From: a virus
Virus record (IMG/VR): IMGVR_UViG_3300037503_000005
Location: 1 to 55,645 of that record
Length of the DNA stretch: 55,645 nt
Direction: 5' to 3' (one strand)
In this document: positions 37,431 to 46,961 of the stretch, in pieces
How the letters are laid out: every line of letters starts with the position of its first letter
How positions within the stretch are numbered: the stretch's first letter is position 1
Program-made: the position numbers and the translations under genes
Notes under the pieces: model-generated
Database searches by the model: none
What the model was told of the DNA's origin: nothing
What the model saw: only the letters and a program-made list of their open reading frames with translations

Positions 37431-40189
37431 TAGTAAACTCCGTAATTCGTTGAATCACCAAAAGCATCTGAAAAGAACGCCCGCACGTACAGCCTTCTTA
37501 TTCCTGTTGGCTTGTTAAATGAGATGGTCACGGCTGCACTCGGATAGGGCTTAGCCCCTTCTTTTGTGATGATGATGTTGCTAAATAAGCTATCAGTTGC
37601 GACCTGCAAAGTGGTTTTGAGAAACGTCATACGCTTAGACGCTGACTCCGTTGACGTGACGCGGACAGAGACGCTGTTTGGGGATAGTGTGACTAGGAGT
37701 GTCGGGGCGGTCGGCATGGTGACGTTGTAAGACGCGCTTGCGCCCGTCCCAAGGTTCCCCCACTTGTCGAGCGTGTGAGCGTAGCGAGTCCCTGAGCGCG
37801 GATCGGTTGAGAGCTGCGAATCACTCCACTTGTTTGAGGCGTGGGTATCTATTACTCCGGTCAGGCCGTTTGATGATGTGCTTATCTGGTAGAGACCGCC
37901 GAAGGTCGCCGCAGTAGATACGCCATGCGAGTGGATGAGAGAAGTTCCGTCAAAGGTGATCGTAAAAGGCGTCACGGCTGCAATGGTCGGAACGTTGTAG
38001 GTCGCCGTCGCGTAGGTCGCAGACCTCACCCGGGAGTTGTTGCGGGTGTAGGCTCGGCGAGCAATCGAAGCCTCACCTTTAACGGGCGTGTACCTGTAGA
38101 TGTTGGAAAGTGCCGCCTGAACTATCACGTTGCCATTATTCGGGTCGGTGAATTCGTAAGATTTCAGGTCTGTGTCTGTGACCGTGGCGCTCTTGAACTC
38201 AAGCGTGCCGTTGGTCTGTAGCGTGACGGTAAGAGAGCTAGGTGTGGCGGGCGTGATGATATTGCCCGTTAAAGTAATCGAATACGTGATCGCCCCGGCT
38301 ATCCCGGCAGAGGCGAAGTCGGATTCGGGAACCACCTTGATGTTATATGTAAGTTTCTGCACGCCCCGAATGTCGGCGGAACCCAGGAGAGTGGTCACGT
38401 CGGGACGGATGATCGCAACGTCCGTGTACGCTGAATCGGCCTCGGCGGATTTCTTGATGAACACGCGCCCGCGCTGCCCCCCCAGGCCACGGTACGCCGC
38501 GAACTGCGCCGCCACATGAATACCTATATCCCACGTTCCGTCATCTAAGAGTTGCCCTATCTCGGTTAAAGTTACCGACACGGCTTGCGGCGGCGCTGTG
38601 TACGGATTAGGTCTATTAGAAGGCAGCGGTCTTAAAGCCGGACTATGTGAGGTATCAGAATAGAGCCCGTTCTGGTAAATCTGCATCTGCACGGTATCGG
38701 CCAAATTGGTATCACCGTGCTCTGTTTTCTGGATGATTTTGAATTTCTGATTAGTCCAGTCAACTTCGGGGTGTGAAACGCTCGCAACATCAGAAGTAAT
38801 AACATGGTATAGGTCTGGCGAGACGTTTACTCTCACCATTTGATCCATGTCGCACAAGACTCTCGCCCAGTAATAAGCCACACGCTCGGCTTGGGTCTTG
38901 CGCATACTTCCGCCGTTAATCGTATACACAGGACCTTGAAGTAAATCCCTCTTGACTCGTATCGGATCGGCAGGTGACAGAAACTCATCATCTAAATCGC
39001 GGTATTCAACTACTATCTCTTTAGGCCTGTCTTTTCTATCCACCTGCCACGTCTGAAAAGTCTTGTACTGAACTTTCGTGGTATCAATCGTAAACACAGA
39101 TGCACGGTCGGCGGGAGATAGAAAGCTCAGTTTCCTGTTGGCGTCCTGAAACTCCATGCATGAGACCTGACCTATGCGAAGTAGCACGTCGGACAGCTTG
39201 AATGGAGGTAAAAAGAATAGGTGCGATTCAAAGCGGGGTATCTGTGTCCTCAGTACTCCGGCTGCTGCATTAGGAGGTGAGCCCGCCGTCCCGCCAGTCA
39301 GATTAAGACGAGCCATAGTGTTTGAGGCCGCGCCCACAACTACCCAGTATTGAGCGCCTATATATACACGATAACCGTCAACATCTTCGACCGCGCGCCA
39401 GTTGACCGCAAGAGCGCCATTTAAGCCAGACCCGTCAGGGCCGCTCAAGGTGATAGTCACAGCATCAGAGGCGGCGGACACGTCCGAACCCTTGTATGCG
39501 GCCACGCGCACGCTGTACGTCCCTGCCGGAATTGCGCCGCCGTCCTCCTCAAACAGTGCCACGTCTTTCGGTATGAATTCCCCGGTCTCCCAATAAATGA
39601 GTTCGTCGCAGTAGTCGCGCCACGCCACCCACGCAGGCCAGTTTATTCTTGCGACACTTCGTTTGAACCACCTGAGTAAATAATCTGCCACCACGTTCGC
39701 CGGGTTGGGCTTGTAAAAGAAGTGGGAGAGGGGATTATCTGAAGCGGACACGAGTGAGCCGTCCTGCTTGATCTGTCTCCCCTGGTTGTCATAGTCGGCG
39801 GTTTTGAGCGTCCGAAATATGCCGACTAATTTAGTGGGAGCGCTGCCGTCCGTCCCCATCCCGACAGGCAAGCGAGCGCGGTTGTATGAGACGTTGGGGT
39901 GTTTGTCTGAAGCAAATTGGTCTGAGGTGTCGGTTTCGTTCCCTGGGTGGAAAGCCCACTCTGCGGTTTCTAACAGGTATCCGTCATAGTACATTCTTTC
40001 GCAGGCGTCCCACGGCCCCATCCCATTAGACTGAGTGAGTGAGGTTTGAAAATCATTTCCCGAAGGGTAAATAACATGCTGGACGAGCTTGTTCTCCGGC
40101 CCTACGGGGTGTTTACCATGGGCTATTGCAAGGCGGTAGTTTCTCGCCTGTGGATCGTTCTGGTCATTTATTGGTCTCGGTTCGGCCAT
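37430..40189 (-). CDS. Tail tip / central fibre protein (J-like) with fibronectin-type domains
   Basis: 919 residues. The N-terminal half is the tail-tip part; from about residue 210 an Ig/Fn3-like domain appears (AGTYSVRVAAYKGSDVS; GYRVYIG), with more beta-sandwich repeats to the end. It sits between the minor tail genes and the fibre, as J/central tail tip proteins do. Confidence 0.75.
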   Translation of the reverse strand: MAEPRPINDQNDPQARNYRLAIAHGKHPVGPENKLVQHVIYPSGNDFQTSLTQSNGMGPWDACERMYYDGYLLETAEWAFHPGNETDTSDQFASDKHPNVSYNRARLPVGMGTDGSAPTKLVGIFRTLKTADYDNQGRQIKQDGSLVSASDNPLSHFFYKPNPANVVADYLLRWFKRSVARINWPAWVAWRDYCDELIYWETGEFIPKDVALFEEDGGAIPAGTYSVRVAAYKGSDVSAASDAVTITLSGPDGSGLNGALAVNWRAVEDVDGYRVYIGAQYWVVVGAASNTMARLNLTGGTAGSPPNAAAGVLRTQIPRFESHLFFLPPFKLSDVLLRIGQVSCMEFQDANRKLSFLSPADRASVFTIDTTKVQYKTFQTWQVDRKDRPKEIVVEYRDLDDEFLSPADPIRVKRDLLQGPVYTINGGSMRKTQAERVAYYWARVLCDMDQMVRVNVSPDLYHVITSDVASVSHPEVDWTNQKFKIIQKTEHGDTNLADTVQMQIYQNGLYSDTSHSPALRPLPSNRPNPYTAPPQAVSVTLTEIGQLLDDGTWDIGIHVAAQFAAYRGLGGQRGRVFIKKSAEADSAYTDVAIIRPDVTTLLGSADIRGVQKLTYNIKVVPESDFASAGIAGAITYSITLTGNIITPATPSSLTVTLQTNGTLEFKSATVTDTDLKSYEFTDPNNGNVIVQAALSNIYRYTPVKGEASIARRAYTRNNSRVRSATYATATYNVPTIAAVTPFTITFDGTSLIHSHGVSTAATFGGLYQISTSSNGLTGVIDTHASNKWSDSQLSTDPRSGTRYAHTLDKWGNLGTGASASYNVTMPTAPTLLVTLSPNSVSVRVTSTESASKRMTFLKTTLQVATDSLFSNIIITKEGAKPYPSAAVTISFNKPTGIRRLYVRAFFSDAFGDSTNYGVY

Positions 40190-40750
40190 CTACACTTCCT
40201 GAATTCTCATCGACCAGCCGACGCCTGTTTCGCTCGGCTCTCGCGTTAGCCCCGAATTGGCATAACAGGTAATTCTTCTTTCTAAGAGAACGTCATCCAA
40301 GTAAAACAGTCGATCTGCGCTAGGTGGATAATGAGCATTCCAGAATGCTTCTAAAGCAAGGTATACATCCGAGTCCGCATCACTGCGTTTTATGTCCCAG
40401 GCCTCCTTTGCTCCCTGGTCTGTACGGCTCTGCGGCGCTCCGCTTAAAGGAATGAAAACTCTGACCTTCTTATCTTTTGTGACCTGGTTGAGGAAAGCCC
40501 ACCACTCAGGCTGAAACACCCCCACCACCGTGATTGTGATAACGGTGGTTTCGTTCGCGGCGTTCTTTGCGGAGAGCGTATAAGTACCGGATACATTCGG
40601 GGCTTTCCAAGTCGCGGATGTAGCGGTAATGCTGGACAGTGTGCCGCCCGTGGCCGACCAGAGAGTTATAGTCTGATTACTGTTAAAGACGGTCACACTC
40701 AGACCCTCTTTGTTTATGCTTCCACCTGGTGTAATAGTCGGCGCAGGCAT
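40190..40750 (-). CDS. Minor tail protein with Ig-like N-terminus
   Basis: 186 residues. The first about 75 residues form an Ig-like beta-sandwich (GTLSSITATSATWKAPNVSG); the remainder (FQPEWWAFLNQVTKDKKVR onward) is an unknown tail domain. Tight spacing with tip genes on both sides. Confidence 0.68.
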   Translation of the reverse strand: MPAPTITPGGSINKEGLSVTVFNSNQTITLWSATGGTLSSITATSATWKAPNVSGTYTLSAKNAANETTVITITVVGVFQPEWWAFLNQVTKDKKVRVFIPLSGAPQSRTDQGAKEAWDIKRSDADSDVYLALEAFWNAHYPPSADRLFYLDDVLLERRITCYANSGLTREPSETGVGWSMRIQEV

Positions 40751-40752
40751 AA

Positions 40753-41574
40753 TTAGTCCTCAAGTAGATTCCCGAACAGCCAACTCTTTCTTGAGCGGAT
40801 AAAATCATTCGGGTCAGAGCGGTCATCAATGACTCCGGTTAGTGGTGGAGGCGGAACGTCTCTGAACGGGAAGCGTTCTGAGATAATCTCTCCGGTGTAT
40901 TCGGCCTCTAAATCCGATTCGACCGTAAAGGCTACTTTCGCCTCTGCCTCATCAACAACAGCACTCCTGATTTCCCCCGGCAACCTCGCGTCGTAGTATT
41001 CAAGTCCGCCGCTCAAGTCCTGATGAATTGTTCCGATGATTCCAAGCGCACCGTCTAAGGCGCTCACTTGTCCTGTAATAGACAGCCCCATCGCTTTATC
41101 GACGTTCTGGACTTCCACATTCATGCGGTCAACTATCTGCCCGTTGGTCATCTTTAGCCCCTCGTCCGAAGGTCTAAGATTTCCCAAATACTGAATCCCG
41201 TTTATCAGCACGTCCTTGGTAGCTAGGTAAAGAATCGTGACCTTGACCAGCTTGTTAGTTCCTGAACCGATCCATGTAATATCTATCGCTGCACCACCCG
41301 CCGTAGGAGCCAGCTTCAATGTGTTAGTCGTCACGTCCCGGACGTGGTAGACAGTCTGGTAATCAAACGGTTTAGGCAAGAACCCGTCATCGTTTCTCAC
41401 GATCACCTTGTCGCCGTTCAATAAGCCATGGTTGGTACACGTCAGAATGTCTGTGAGCGCGGCAGTAAAGGTTTTGGGGAGACTCAGCATTAGAATCAAA
41501 TCCAACGTGGTTACTTCCCCGCAGTAACCAGTGGCTATCAGGTCGGAGTGTGCCGTGATGAGTGTGCGCGTCAT
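40753..41574 (-). CDS. Minor tail protein
   Basis: 273 residues. Includes a beta-rich adaptor segment (about residues 35-110) and a later part with DGALGIIGTIHQDLSGG and FTVESDLEAEYTG typical of tail-tip L/DUF2163-type proteins. It follows the tape measure by a four-base overlap, as expected for a distal tail/hub component. Confidence 0.65.
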   Translation of the reverse strand: MTRTLITAHSDLIATGYCGEVTTLDLILMLSLPKTFTAALTDILTCTNHGLLNGDKVIVRNDDGFLPKPFDYQTVYHVRDVTTNTLKLAPTAGGAAIDITWIGSGTNKLVKVTILYLATKDVLINGIQYLGNLRPSDEGLKMTNGQIVDRMNVEVQNVDKAMGLSITGQVSALDGALGIIGTIHQDLSGGLEYYDARLPGEIRSAVVDEAEAKVAFTVESDLEAEYTGEIISERFPFRDVPPPPLTGVIDDRSDPNDFIRSRKSWLFGNLLED

Positions 41575-44500
41575 CCTATCTCCTTATATGCCATCCTGAT
41601 ATTGACGAGTTTTGTAATTGAGTTCTTAAACTTGCTTGACTTAATGATGATCTTCGCCAGCCCATCCGCGTCAATAGACACGTCAGCCGAAAGGTCTGGA
41701 ATAACCAGCGACCCGTCCGCCACTGAACCGCCTGACAACGCTCCCACACTTCCACCACCCTGATAACCGGGCACGCCCGCCGCACGCATCGCGCGCGCGC
41801 CCCCCAGACGATCCCTCTGCGTGGTGGTGATAACCGTTTCGTCACCATCAACGCGAATCATGTAAGGGTCTCGTCCGGTACGTGAGTAGGGAACCAGCCC
41901 GTTAAAGGTTCGCATCCGCTCAAATACACTTCCACCAGTAGCGAAGGCAGGAGTTAAATGCTCTCTTACTCTCTCCGCTTCTTTGTCCTGCGCATCCCGT
42001 CTCCCCGCCGCTTCCTTGATCTGATTTATGATTGCGTCAAGGCGTGCAACATCCTGAATGGCATGCGATTTAGTTTTACCGTCCTTCAAACCATTAGCCA
42101 TCGTCATGTACTGCTCACGTACCTGCATCGCTGCGGCAATGGCCTGCTCGCCCGTCATGTGATCTGAGCCGAAGGTTTTGACCCTGCGTAAGATATCCCG
42201 CAGTTGTTCAAGGGCATCGCGTCCAGCCTTATCTCTTATCTTCTCTTCAGCCCTGCGCCTCGCGTTACGCCCAAGGACGAAAGCACCTATCAGAAGAGGT
42301 GTGAAGAACATGCCGCCGATGCCGAGAATGGTTCCCAGGGTGCTTCCACGCCCCAGGTAAGCCCCGATACCAGCGACAGCCAAGGGAAGGGCGGCAGCGC
42401 CCAGAGAGGCCAAGCCAGCACCGCCGAAGAGACCGCCACCGGCTAGTCCGCCAGGGAGTATCGGGCCGTAACTTCCGGCAGAGGCTAACCCTTGGGAGAT
42501 TTGTGCGCCTGTGAGTGCCGCCGGAGGCGCAAGAGAGCCGCCCGCGGCTACTGCCGCACCGCCTCCAAAGAGTCTGGTGATACCGCCGAAGATGCTGCTA
42601 AGTATTCCGCCGCCTCCACCCCCGAAGAGTCCTCCGCTTGATTGACCGCCGCCGCCAAACAGCGCCTGAAACAGTTTGTTAAGAACAAGGCGAGTTAAAC
42701 CGGAAAGGATGTCCTGAATGATCTTGCCGATTGCCCCTAATCGTTTGGTAAGCTTACTAAACAGCCCGTCTACCGAACCCGCAACGCCCTCATAAATGCC
42801 AATGATCGTATCGCCCATAATTTCGGTTGCTGAGCGTTGTTGTGTCAGATGGTCTAAGACAATCGCCCGTACCTGATCGGAATGAACAACCGATTGATCC
42901 GCGATGCGAACCTGAGAAGCTATTTGTGATTCGCGTGCTAACTGATCTGCTACAGCAACATCATTGATAGCCTGCTGCCACGCATTTCGATAGCGCTCTG
43001 CTGCCGTCCCACTGATGATGCCTATTTCCTCTTGGAGACGTTTGAACTCTTCATCTAAACGGTTACGCTCCTTTTGAATTGGCGCAATATCGGACTGCGC
43101 AAGGTAAGTATTCCGAAGCGCTGTGGTGATTCTGTCTACAACCGAATCCAGTTTGGAGGGGTCAATCTCCGCGCTCGCCACAATAGATTTAATCAGCGCT
43201 TCAATCGCAACGGCGTTTTTCCCAACGTCCTCTGCGGTCTTAACGTTTAGCTGTCCGAGCAAGCTAAGCAGGGGATTGAACGCGCCCGGATCAAGCTTGA
43301 AGCCTTGGATGTCCTCAAGGGTCTGGATCAGCTCATCGAGCGCGCCTTTGGTTCTCCCGCCATACATCTCCGCGTCTAGTATCACGCGCAACTGCCCTCG
43401 CGTGATGTTGCCCAAGGCATCCATGACGGTCTTGGTTTTCTGCTCCAGGTTTGCTCTCTGCTGTGCCTCGTCTAAACCGATGAAAGCCTGCTGTAGCCTC
43501 TTCAACTCCGCTTCTGTAAATCTGGCCGCCCCCCCGTTTCTTTGCAGCCACAATGCGTACTGTTTGAGTGGGTCAATACTCCCATCCACCGTGTTCCGCA
43601 GCTCATAGGCGCGGTCATTCAACTGGTCTATTTCCTGTCTGACTGCCGCTGACGCTTTAGCGGCATCCAAGAGTTCCAATGCCTTTCTAACGGGCTTCAA
43701 ATCTTCGGCTGTACGCCCCGCCGCCTGCGCCGTATAAGCCAAGGTGTTGTTGAATTTATCTAGTTCTGTTTGCCCCGCGCGCGAGGTGGTCGTGAGTTCA
43801 AATACTTGGGCGTTTGCGGAACTAGCGGCTTGTTCTAGTTGTTGAGAAATCTGCTGGCTTCGATTAAATATTCTTTGCTGCTCATCACTTGCAAGCTCGG
43901 CCTCCCTGACTCTCGCATCAATCACCGAAGCGATATGAAGCGCCATTTTCGCGTATTCGTTGTTAAGGTCGGTCATGCCCGACTTCAATAACTTCTGCTT
44001 GGTGGCCGCGACAACACTGGAATCACCGTAGGATGCAAGTTTAGCTATCAGATCAGTAAGTATGTCATTGGCCTTCTGCTTGACCTTGTTGCTTTCTACT
44101 TCCTGCTGAACGCGATTAGCACCCCCAGATACATCTTGAGCGTTAGCGGAAGGGAGAAGGTTGGACGCGCCGACCTGTGAGAGATTAAAAGCGCCCTGTT
44201 TATACTGCGGTCGCCCGCCGAAGGCTTGGGTGACAAAATCAGACGCCTGTTTACTCAAATCCATCGCATACTTGATGTCGTTAAGGACGGCCACCGTGCC
44301 CTTCAGGATCGGGCTGACCACCTCCCACATGATAGTTGCGGCGTCCTTGATTGAGGCGAACCAGACAGACCATTGATCCTTGTTATTTTGCAGCGAGTCG
44401 GCAACTTCAATCAGGCGCCTTGTCAGGTCGTTGAATGTGGGCTCAAACGCTTCCCCGGCTAATTGAAGTAAGCCGTCTTTAATGTTAGACAGTGCGCCCA

Positions 44501-45470
44501 AGAAAGTTCTACTTTGCGCCTCCATCAACCCGCCGAAGTTAACCTGCGAGAACTTGCGAAACGATTCAATGAAGAAATCGGCACTAATCGCACCGGCCTC
44601 TACGTCCTTTGTGATTTGTGCGATTGATTTGCCGGTTGCGTTCTCAAGAATTTTCAAGGCGTCGATGCCCGCCTCAGCGAATTGACGAATCTCCTGTGAT
44701 TGTAGTTTCTCTTTCGAGCGCACATCGGACAGGGCTTTTATTATTCGCTCAAGACGCTCAGCGCCCCCGCCTGAAGCCGCGACCGCGTTTCCAACATCGG
44801 TCAGGATCGGAATAACTTCCTTGGCTTTGAATCCCAAGGCTTGCATCCGCTGTGAAGCGTCTATCAACTCAGCGAATTGAAACGGAGTTTTGAGAGCGAA
44901 TTGCTGTAGCTCTTTTAAGTGAACCTCTGCTGCCTGCGCGCTGCCGAGCATGGTGGTAAATGCTATGCGGCTGGTCTGAAGCTTCGCGGCGTAGTCAATC
45001 CATGCTCTAGTCCCGTCAGCGACAAGTGAGGTAATCTCTGAGATTGCCCGCGCGCCCAAGTTGCCCAAGCCGACAGCGCCCGCTATCCCGGCTAAACCTA
45101 TTCCCCCACGCGAGGCTTGCTCTTGTTGGCGACGCTGCTCCTGTAGGTTTCTCAGGAACTCGTTAGCCACCCTCTTGCGTTCTTTTTCAACGCGCCTCTC
45201 TTCGCTTATTGCGGCATCAGCGCCCCTCTTTTCAACCGCCGCCCTGAACCGTGCCTGCTGCTCTGCCTGCCTTCTGGTGTCAGCGTTAATGCGGGCTATC
45301 TCTTTCGCGGCATCCTCTTCCTCCTTGATTCTAGGTGATCGCGTGCGACCGCCTGCTTTACTAGTCCCCTGGCTTAACGTCTCGTTAAGTTTCTTAACTC
45401 TCTCCTCAATTCGGGCGATACTGGCAAGCGTCTCCTTCTCTCCGCCCTTAAAGTCTGGGCGAAGAACCAC
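41571..45470 (-). CDS. Tape measure protein
   Basis: About 1299 residues from GTG at 45470; the frame is open to 45509 and an AAGGAG six bases before an ACG at 45503 suggests a rare start 11 codons earlier. The tape-measure signature is at about residues 160-300 (TMLGSAQAAEVHLKELQQFA, TPFQFAELIDASQRMQALGF, EIRQFAEAGIDALKILENAT). Coiled coils follow, then a Gly-rich hydrophobic part (about 980-1100). At about 0.15 nm per residue this predicts a tail near 190-200 nm. Confidence 0.9.
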   Translation of the reverse strand: MVLRPDFKGGEKETLASIARIEERVKKLNETLSQGTSKAGGRTRSPRIKEEEDAAKEIARINADTRRQAEQQARFRAAVEKRGADAAISEERRVEKERKRVANEFLRNLQEQRRQQEQASRGGIGLAGIAGAVGLGNLGARAISEITSLVADGTRAWIDYAAKLQTSRIAFTTMLGSAQAAEVHLKELQQFALKTPFQFAELIDASQRMQALGFKAKEVIPILTDVGNAVAASGGGAERLERIIKALSDVRSKEKLQSQEIRQFAEAGIDALKILENATGKSIAQITKDVEAGAISADFFIESFRKFSQVNFGGLMEAQSRTFLGALSNIKDGLLQLAGEAFEPTFNDLTRRLIEVADSLQNNKDQWSVWFASIKDAATIMWEVVSPILKGTVAVLNDIKYAMDLSKQASDFVTQAFGGRPQYKQGAFNLSQVGASNLLPSANAQDVSGGANRVQQEVESNKVKQKANDILTDLIAKLASYGDSSVVAATKQKLLKSGMTDLNNEYAKMALHIASVIDARVREAELASDEQQRIFNRSQQISQQLEQAASSANAQVFELTTTSRAGQTELDKFNNTLAYTAQAAGRTAEDLKPVRKALELLDAAKASAAVRQEIDQLNDRAYELRNTVDGSIDPLKQYALWLQRNGGAARFTEAELKRLQQAFIGLDEAQQRANLEQKTKTVMDALGNITRGQLRVILDAEMYGGRTKGALDELIQTLEDIQGFKLDPGAFNPLLSLLGQLNVKTAEDVGKNAVAIEALIKSIVASAEIDPSKLDSVVDRITTALRNTYLAQSDIAPIQKERNRLDEEFKRLQEEIGIISGTAAERYRNAWQQAINDVAVADQLARESQIASQVRIADQSVVHSDQVRAIVLDHLTQQRSATEIMGDTIIGIYEGVAGSVDGLFSKLTKRLGAIGKIIQDILSGLTRLVLNKLFQALFGGGGQSSGGLFGGGGGGILSSIFGGITRLFGGGAAVAAGGSLAPPAALTGAQISQGLASAGSYGPILPGGLAGGGLFGGAGLASLGAAALPLAVAGIGAYLGRGSTLGTILGIGGMFFTPLLIGAFVLGRNARRRAEEKIRDKAGRDALEQLRDILRRVKTFGSDHMTGEQAIAAAMQVREQYMTMANGLKDGKTKSHAIQDVARLDAIINQIKEAAGRRDAQDKEAERVREHLTPAFATGGSVFERMRTFNGLVPYSRTGRDPYMIRVDGDETVITTTQRDRLGGARAMRAAGVPGYQGGGSVGALSGGSVADGSLVIPDLSADVSIDADGLAKIIIKSSKFKNSITKLVNIRMAYKEIG

Positions 45471-45506
45471 AGGAATTACAACCTTGTATTCGACAGTCGG
45501 CGTAGG

Positions 45507-45749
45507 TTACTCCTTATCGTTTTCCTTTTCGCGTGCGGCGTCCCTGCCTCTGCCTAGTCCTAAAAGCGCGCACTCCACTCCGGGCGTGAACACTTCAGGG
45601 GGTACGGGGATACTTCTTTGCAACCTCTCGTCTATCTGTACTGCTATATCAAGCGCCAAAAGCAACTCTTCATTCTCATCATCTATGTCGCCCGACTTCA
45701 GGATGCGGCGCTCGACAACCTGAGCGAGCGTGGCTACAAACTGTCGGCG
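45507..45749 (-). CDS. Tail assembly chaperone, frameshifted C-terminal part (gpT-like)
   Basis: 80-codon frame in -1 to the upstream chaperone, reading QFVATLAQVVERRILKSG onward and rich in Glu/Arg. It has no ATG or GTG near its beginning, overlaps the chaperone 3' end by 16 bases (45734-45749) and stops right before the tape measure. This is the standard position of the G/GT -1 frameshift. No classical slippery heptamer lies in the overlap; slippage on TTG before the TAG is the best candidate. Confidence 0.65.
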   Translation of the reverse strand, partial: RRQFVATLAQVVERRILKSGDIDDENEELLLALDIAVQIDERLQRSIPVPPEVFTPGVECALLGLGRGRDAAREKENDKE

Positions 45750-46597
45750 TCATTGAAAAACGAAAGGATCATCTCTCCGGCAATCTGTGTCTTGAAATGT
45801 GGGTTAAATGCTTTCAGGAACCTGTCTCGCAAAGCGTCTGTGTACGCCTGGTTTTCAACCAGTACATTTTTGGCAGCAAGAAAATGAGCGTCGAAGAAGC
45901 TCACAGCCTTGGCATAGTCAGTAAATGACGAGATGCGCAGCCTATTCTTCTTCCGCTTGCGCTCCTCTTTACTGAATCCTTTGCGGAGGCTGGTGCGTTG
46001 CGACTTGTCCGGCCTCTGCATAGTTAGTTGAACCTTGAATGCGGGCTTTTGACGATCCCCGACGAGAAGGGTCACGTTCATTTCGCCGTCCTGCTCGAAC
46101 ATGAATCCGATGCCAGAATCATCGACGGTTGTTTCAACCACAACCTGACCGTCTCTGTACTTGCGAATGGCCTTGCCTTTTTCTTCCGAGGTGTAAGAAA
46201 GCGCCTGCTCCCTTGAAAGCTCAATAACAGCCCTGTCTTTTAGAGGCTCTCCTAACCTGTCAACTTCCTGCACCCGTGCGCCCGTAGTGATAGCGTCAAA
46301 AAGGTTGTCGTTGGCGTCGTCCTCATTGCTTTCTGGGACTTCCGACCCGTCGCCACGAACCTCTGTAGTATTCACCACGTCGCGTGCAAATTTAACTAAC
46401 AAAGGCAAGGTGAGGGGCTTGAAAAGATGGGTAACGAGAAATCGGCGTGAGCCGTTCTCCGTCATTATGTTGACTTCGTTTACCTCTGAGTCTACGGGAT
46501 ACGGCGGGGTGATGATCCCGTCCAAATCGTCTGTGCCGTCATCGGTGAGCGTTACTACCGCACCACCATTTGATCCTATTGCCTCTTCTGTTTGCAT
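45734..46597 (-). CDS. Tail assembly chaperone (gpG-like)
   Basis: 287 residues from ATG at 46597 (AGGAGA seven bases upstream; a longer frame starts inside a terminator). Acidic N-terminal part, beta-rich centre, basic linker (GFSKEERKRKKNRLR) and helical C-terminus. Called from its place directly before the tape measure and the -1 frame overlapping its end. Longer than lambda gpG. Confidence 0.65.
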   Translation of the reverse strand: MQTEEAIGSNGGAVVTLTDDGTDDLDGIITPPYPVDSEVNEVNIMTENGSRRFLVTHLFKPLTLPLLVKFARDVVNTTEVRGDGSEVPESNEDDANDNLFDAITTGARVQEVDRLGEPLKDRAVIELSREQALSYTSEEKGKAIRKYRDGQVVVETTVDDSGIGFMFEQDGEMNVTLLVGDRQKPAFKVQLTMQRPDKSQRTSLRKGFSKEERKRKKNRLRISSFTDYAKAVSFFDAHFLAAKNVLVENQAYTDALRDRFLKAFNPHFKTQIAGEMILSFFNDADSL

Positions 46598-46609
46598 AAA
46601 AGTCTCCTG

Positions 46610-46705
46610 AAAAAGAAAAGGCTCGCCATCTGTTTTCACACAGAAGCGAGCCCTTAAAATAAAAGAGCCCGCGTTACAATCATCCAAAGATGAAATGTAA
46701 GCGGG
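46610..46705 (-). terminator. Tandem rho-independent terminators
   Basis: Leftward: stem CCCGC-TTACA/TGTAA-C-GCGGG (46705-46668) followed by CTCTTTTATTTT, then stem GGCTCGC/GCGAGCC (46652-46620) followed by TTTTCTTTTT. They end transcription after the moron genes and lie just before the tail chaperone ribosome-binding site. Confidence 0.8.
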
Positions 46706-46788
46706 TATCGTTCGACAGTGCGCCTTGTAAAAGAACCGTAGGGGTTGCCTACGAAAAGAATTATAACACAGAAGGGGCGGGATTCAAG

Positions 46789-46959
46789 TTATTTGATGCC
46801 GAATAGCCCTTTGATCGTGGCGACTATCGCAATCAATAAGATGAGCCAAATAACTGCTCGCAGATAGCGTGCGCGGTGTATGTTTCTGCCGCAACGTGGG
46901 CAGCGCTTCGCAGAGGGTGAGACGTTGTGACCGCAATCAGCGCAGGTGACAAGAGCCAC
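46789..46959 (-). CDS. Small zinc-ribbon membrane protein
   Basis: 56 residues from GTG at 46959, two bases after the upstream stop. Zinc ribbon CADCGHNVSPSAKRCPRCG, then one transmembrane helix (AVIWLILLIAIVATI). Common bacterial zinc-ribbon/TM layout; forms a two-gene unit with the secreted protein. Confidence 0.6.
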   Translation of the reverse strand: MALVTCADCGHNVSPSAKRCPRCGRNIHRARYLRAVIWLILLIAIVATIKGLFGIK

Positions 46960-46961
46960 GC

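Noticed and set aside
41571-45723. Long rightward frames opposite the tape measure (up to 220 residues)
   Set aside because: Ser/Arg-rich mirror frames of a repetitive leftward gene, without starts or motifs.
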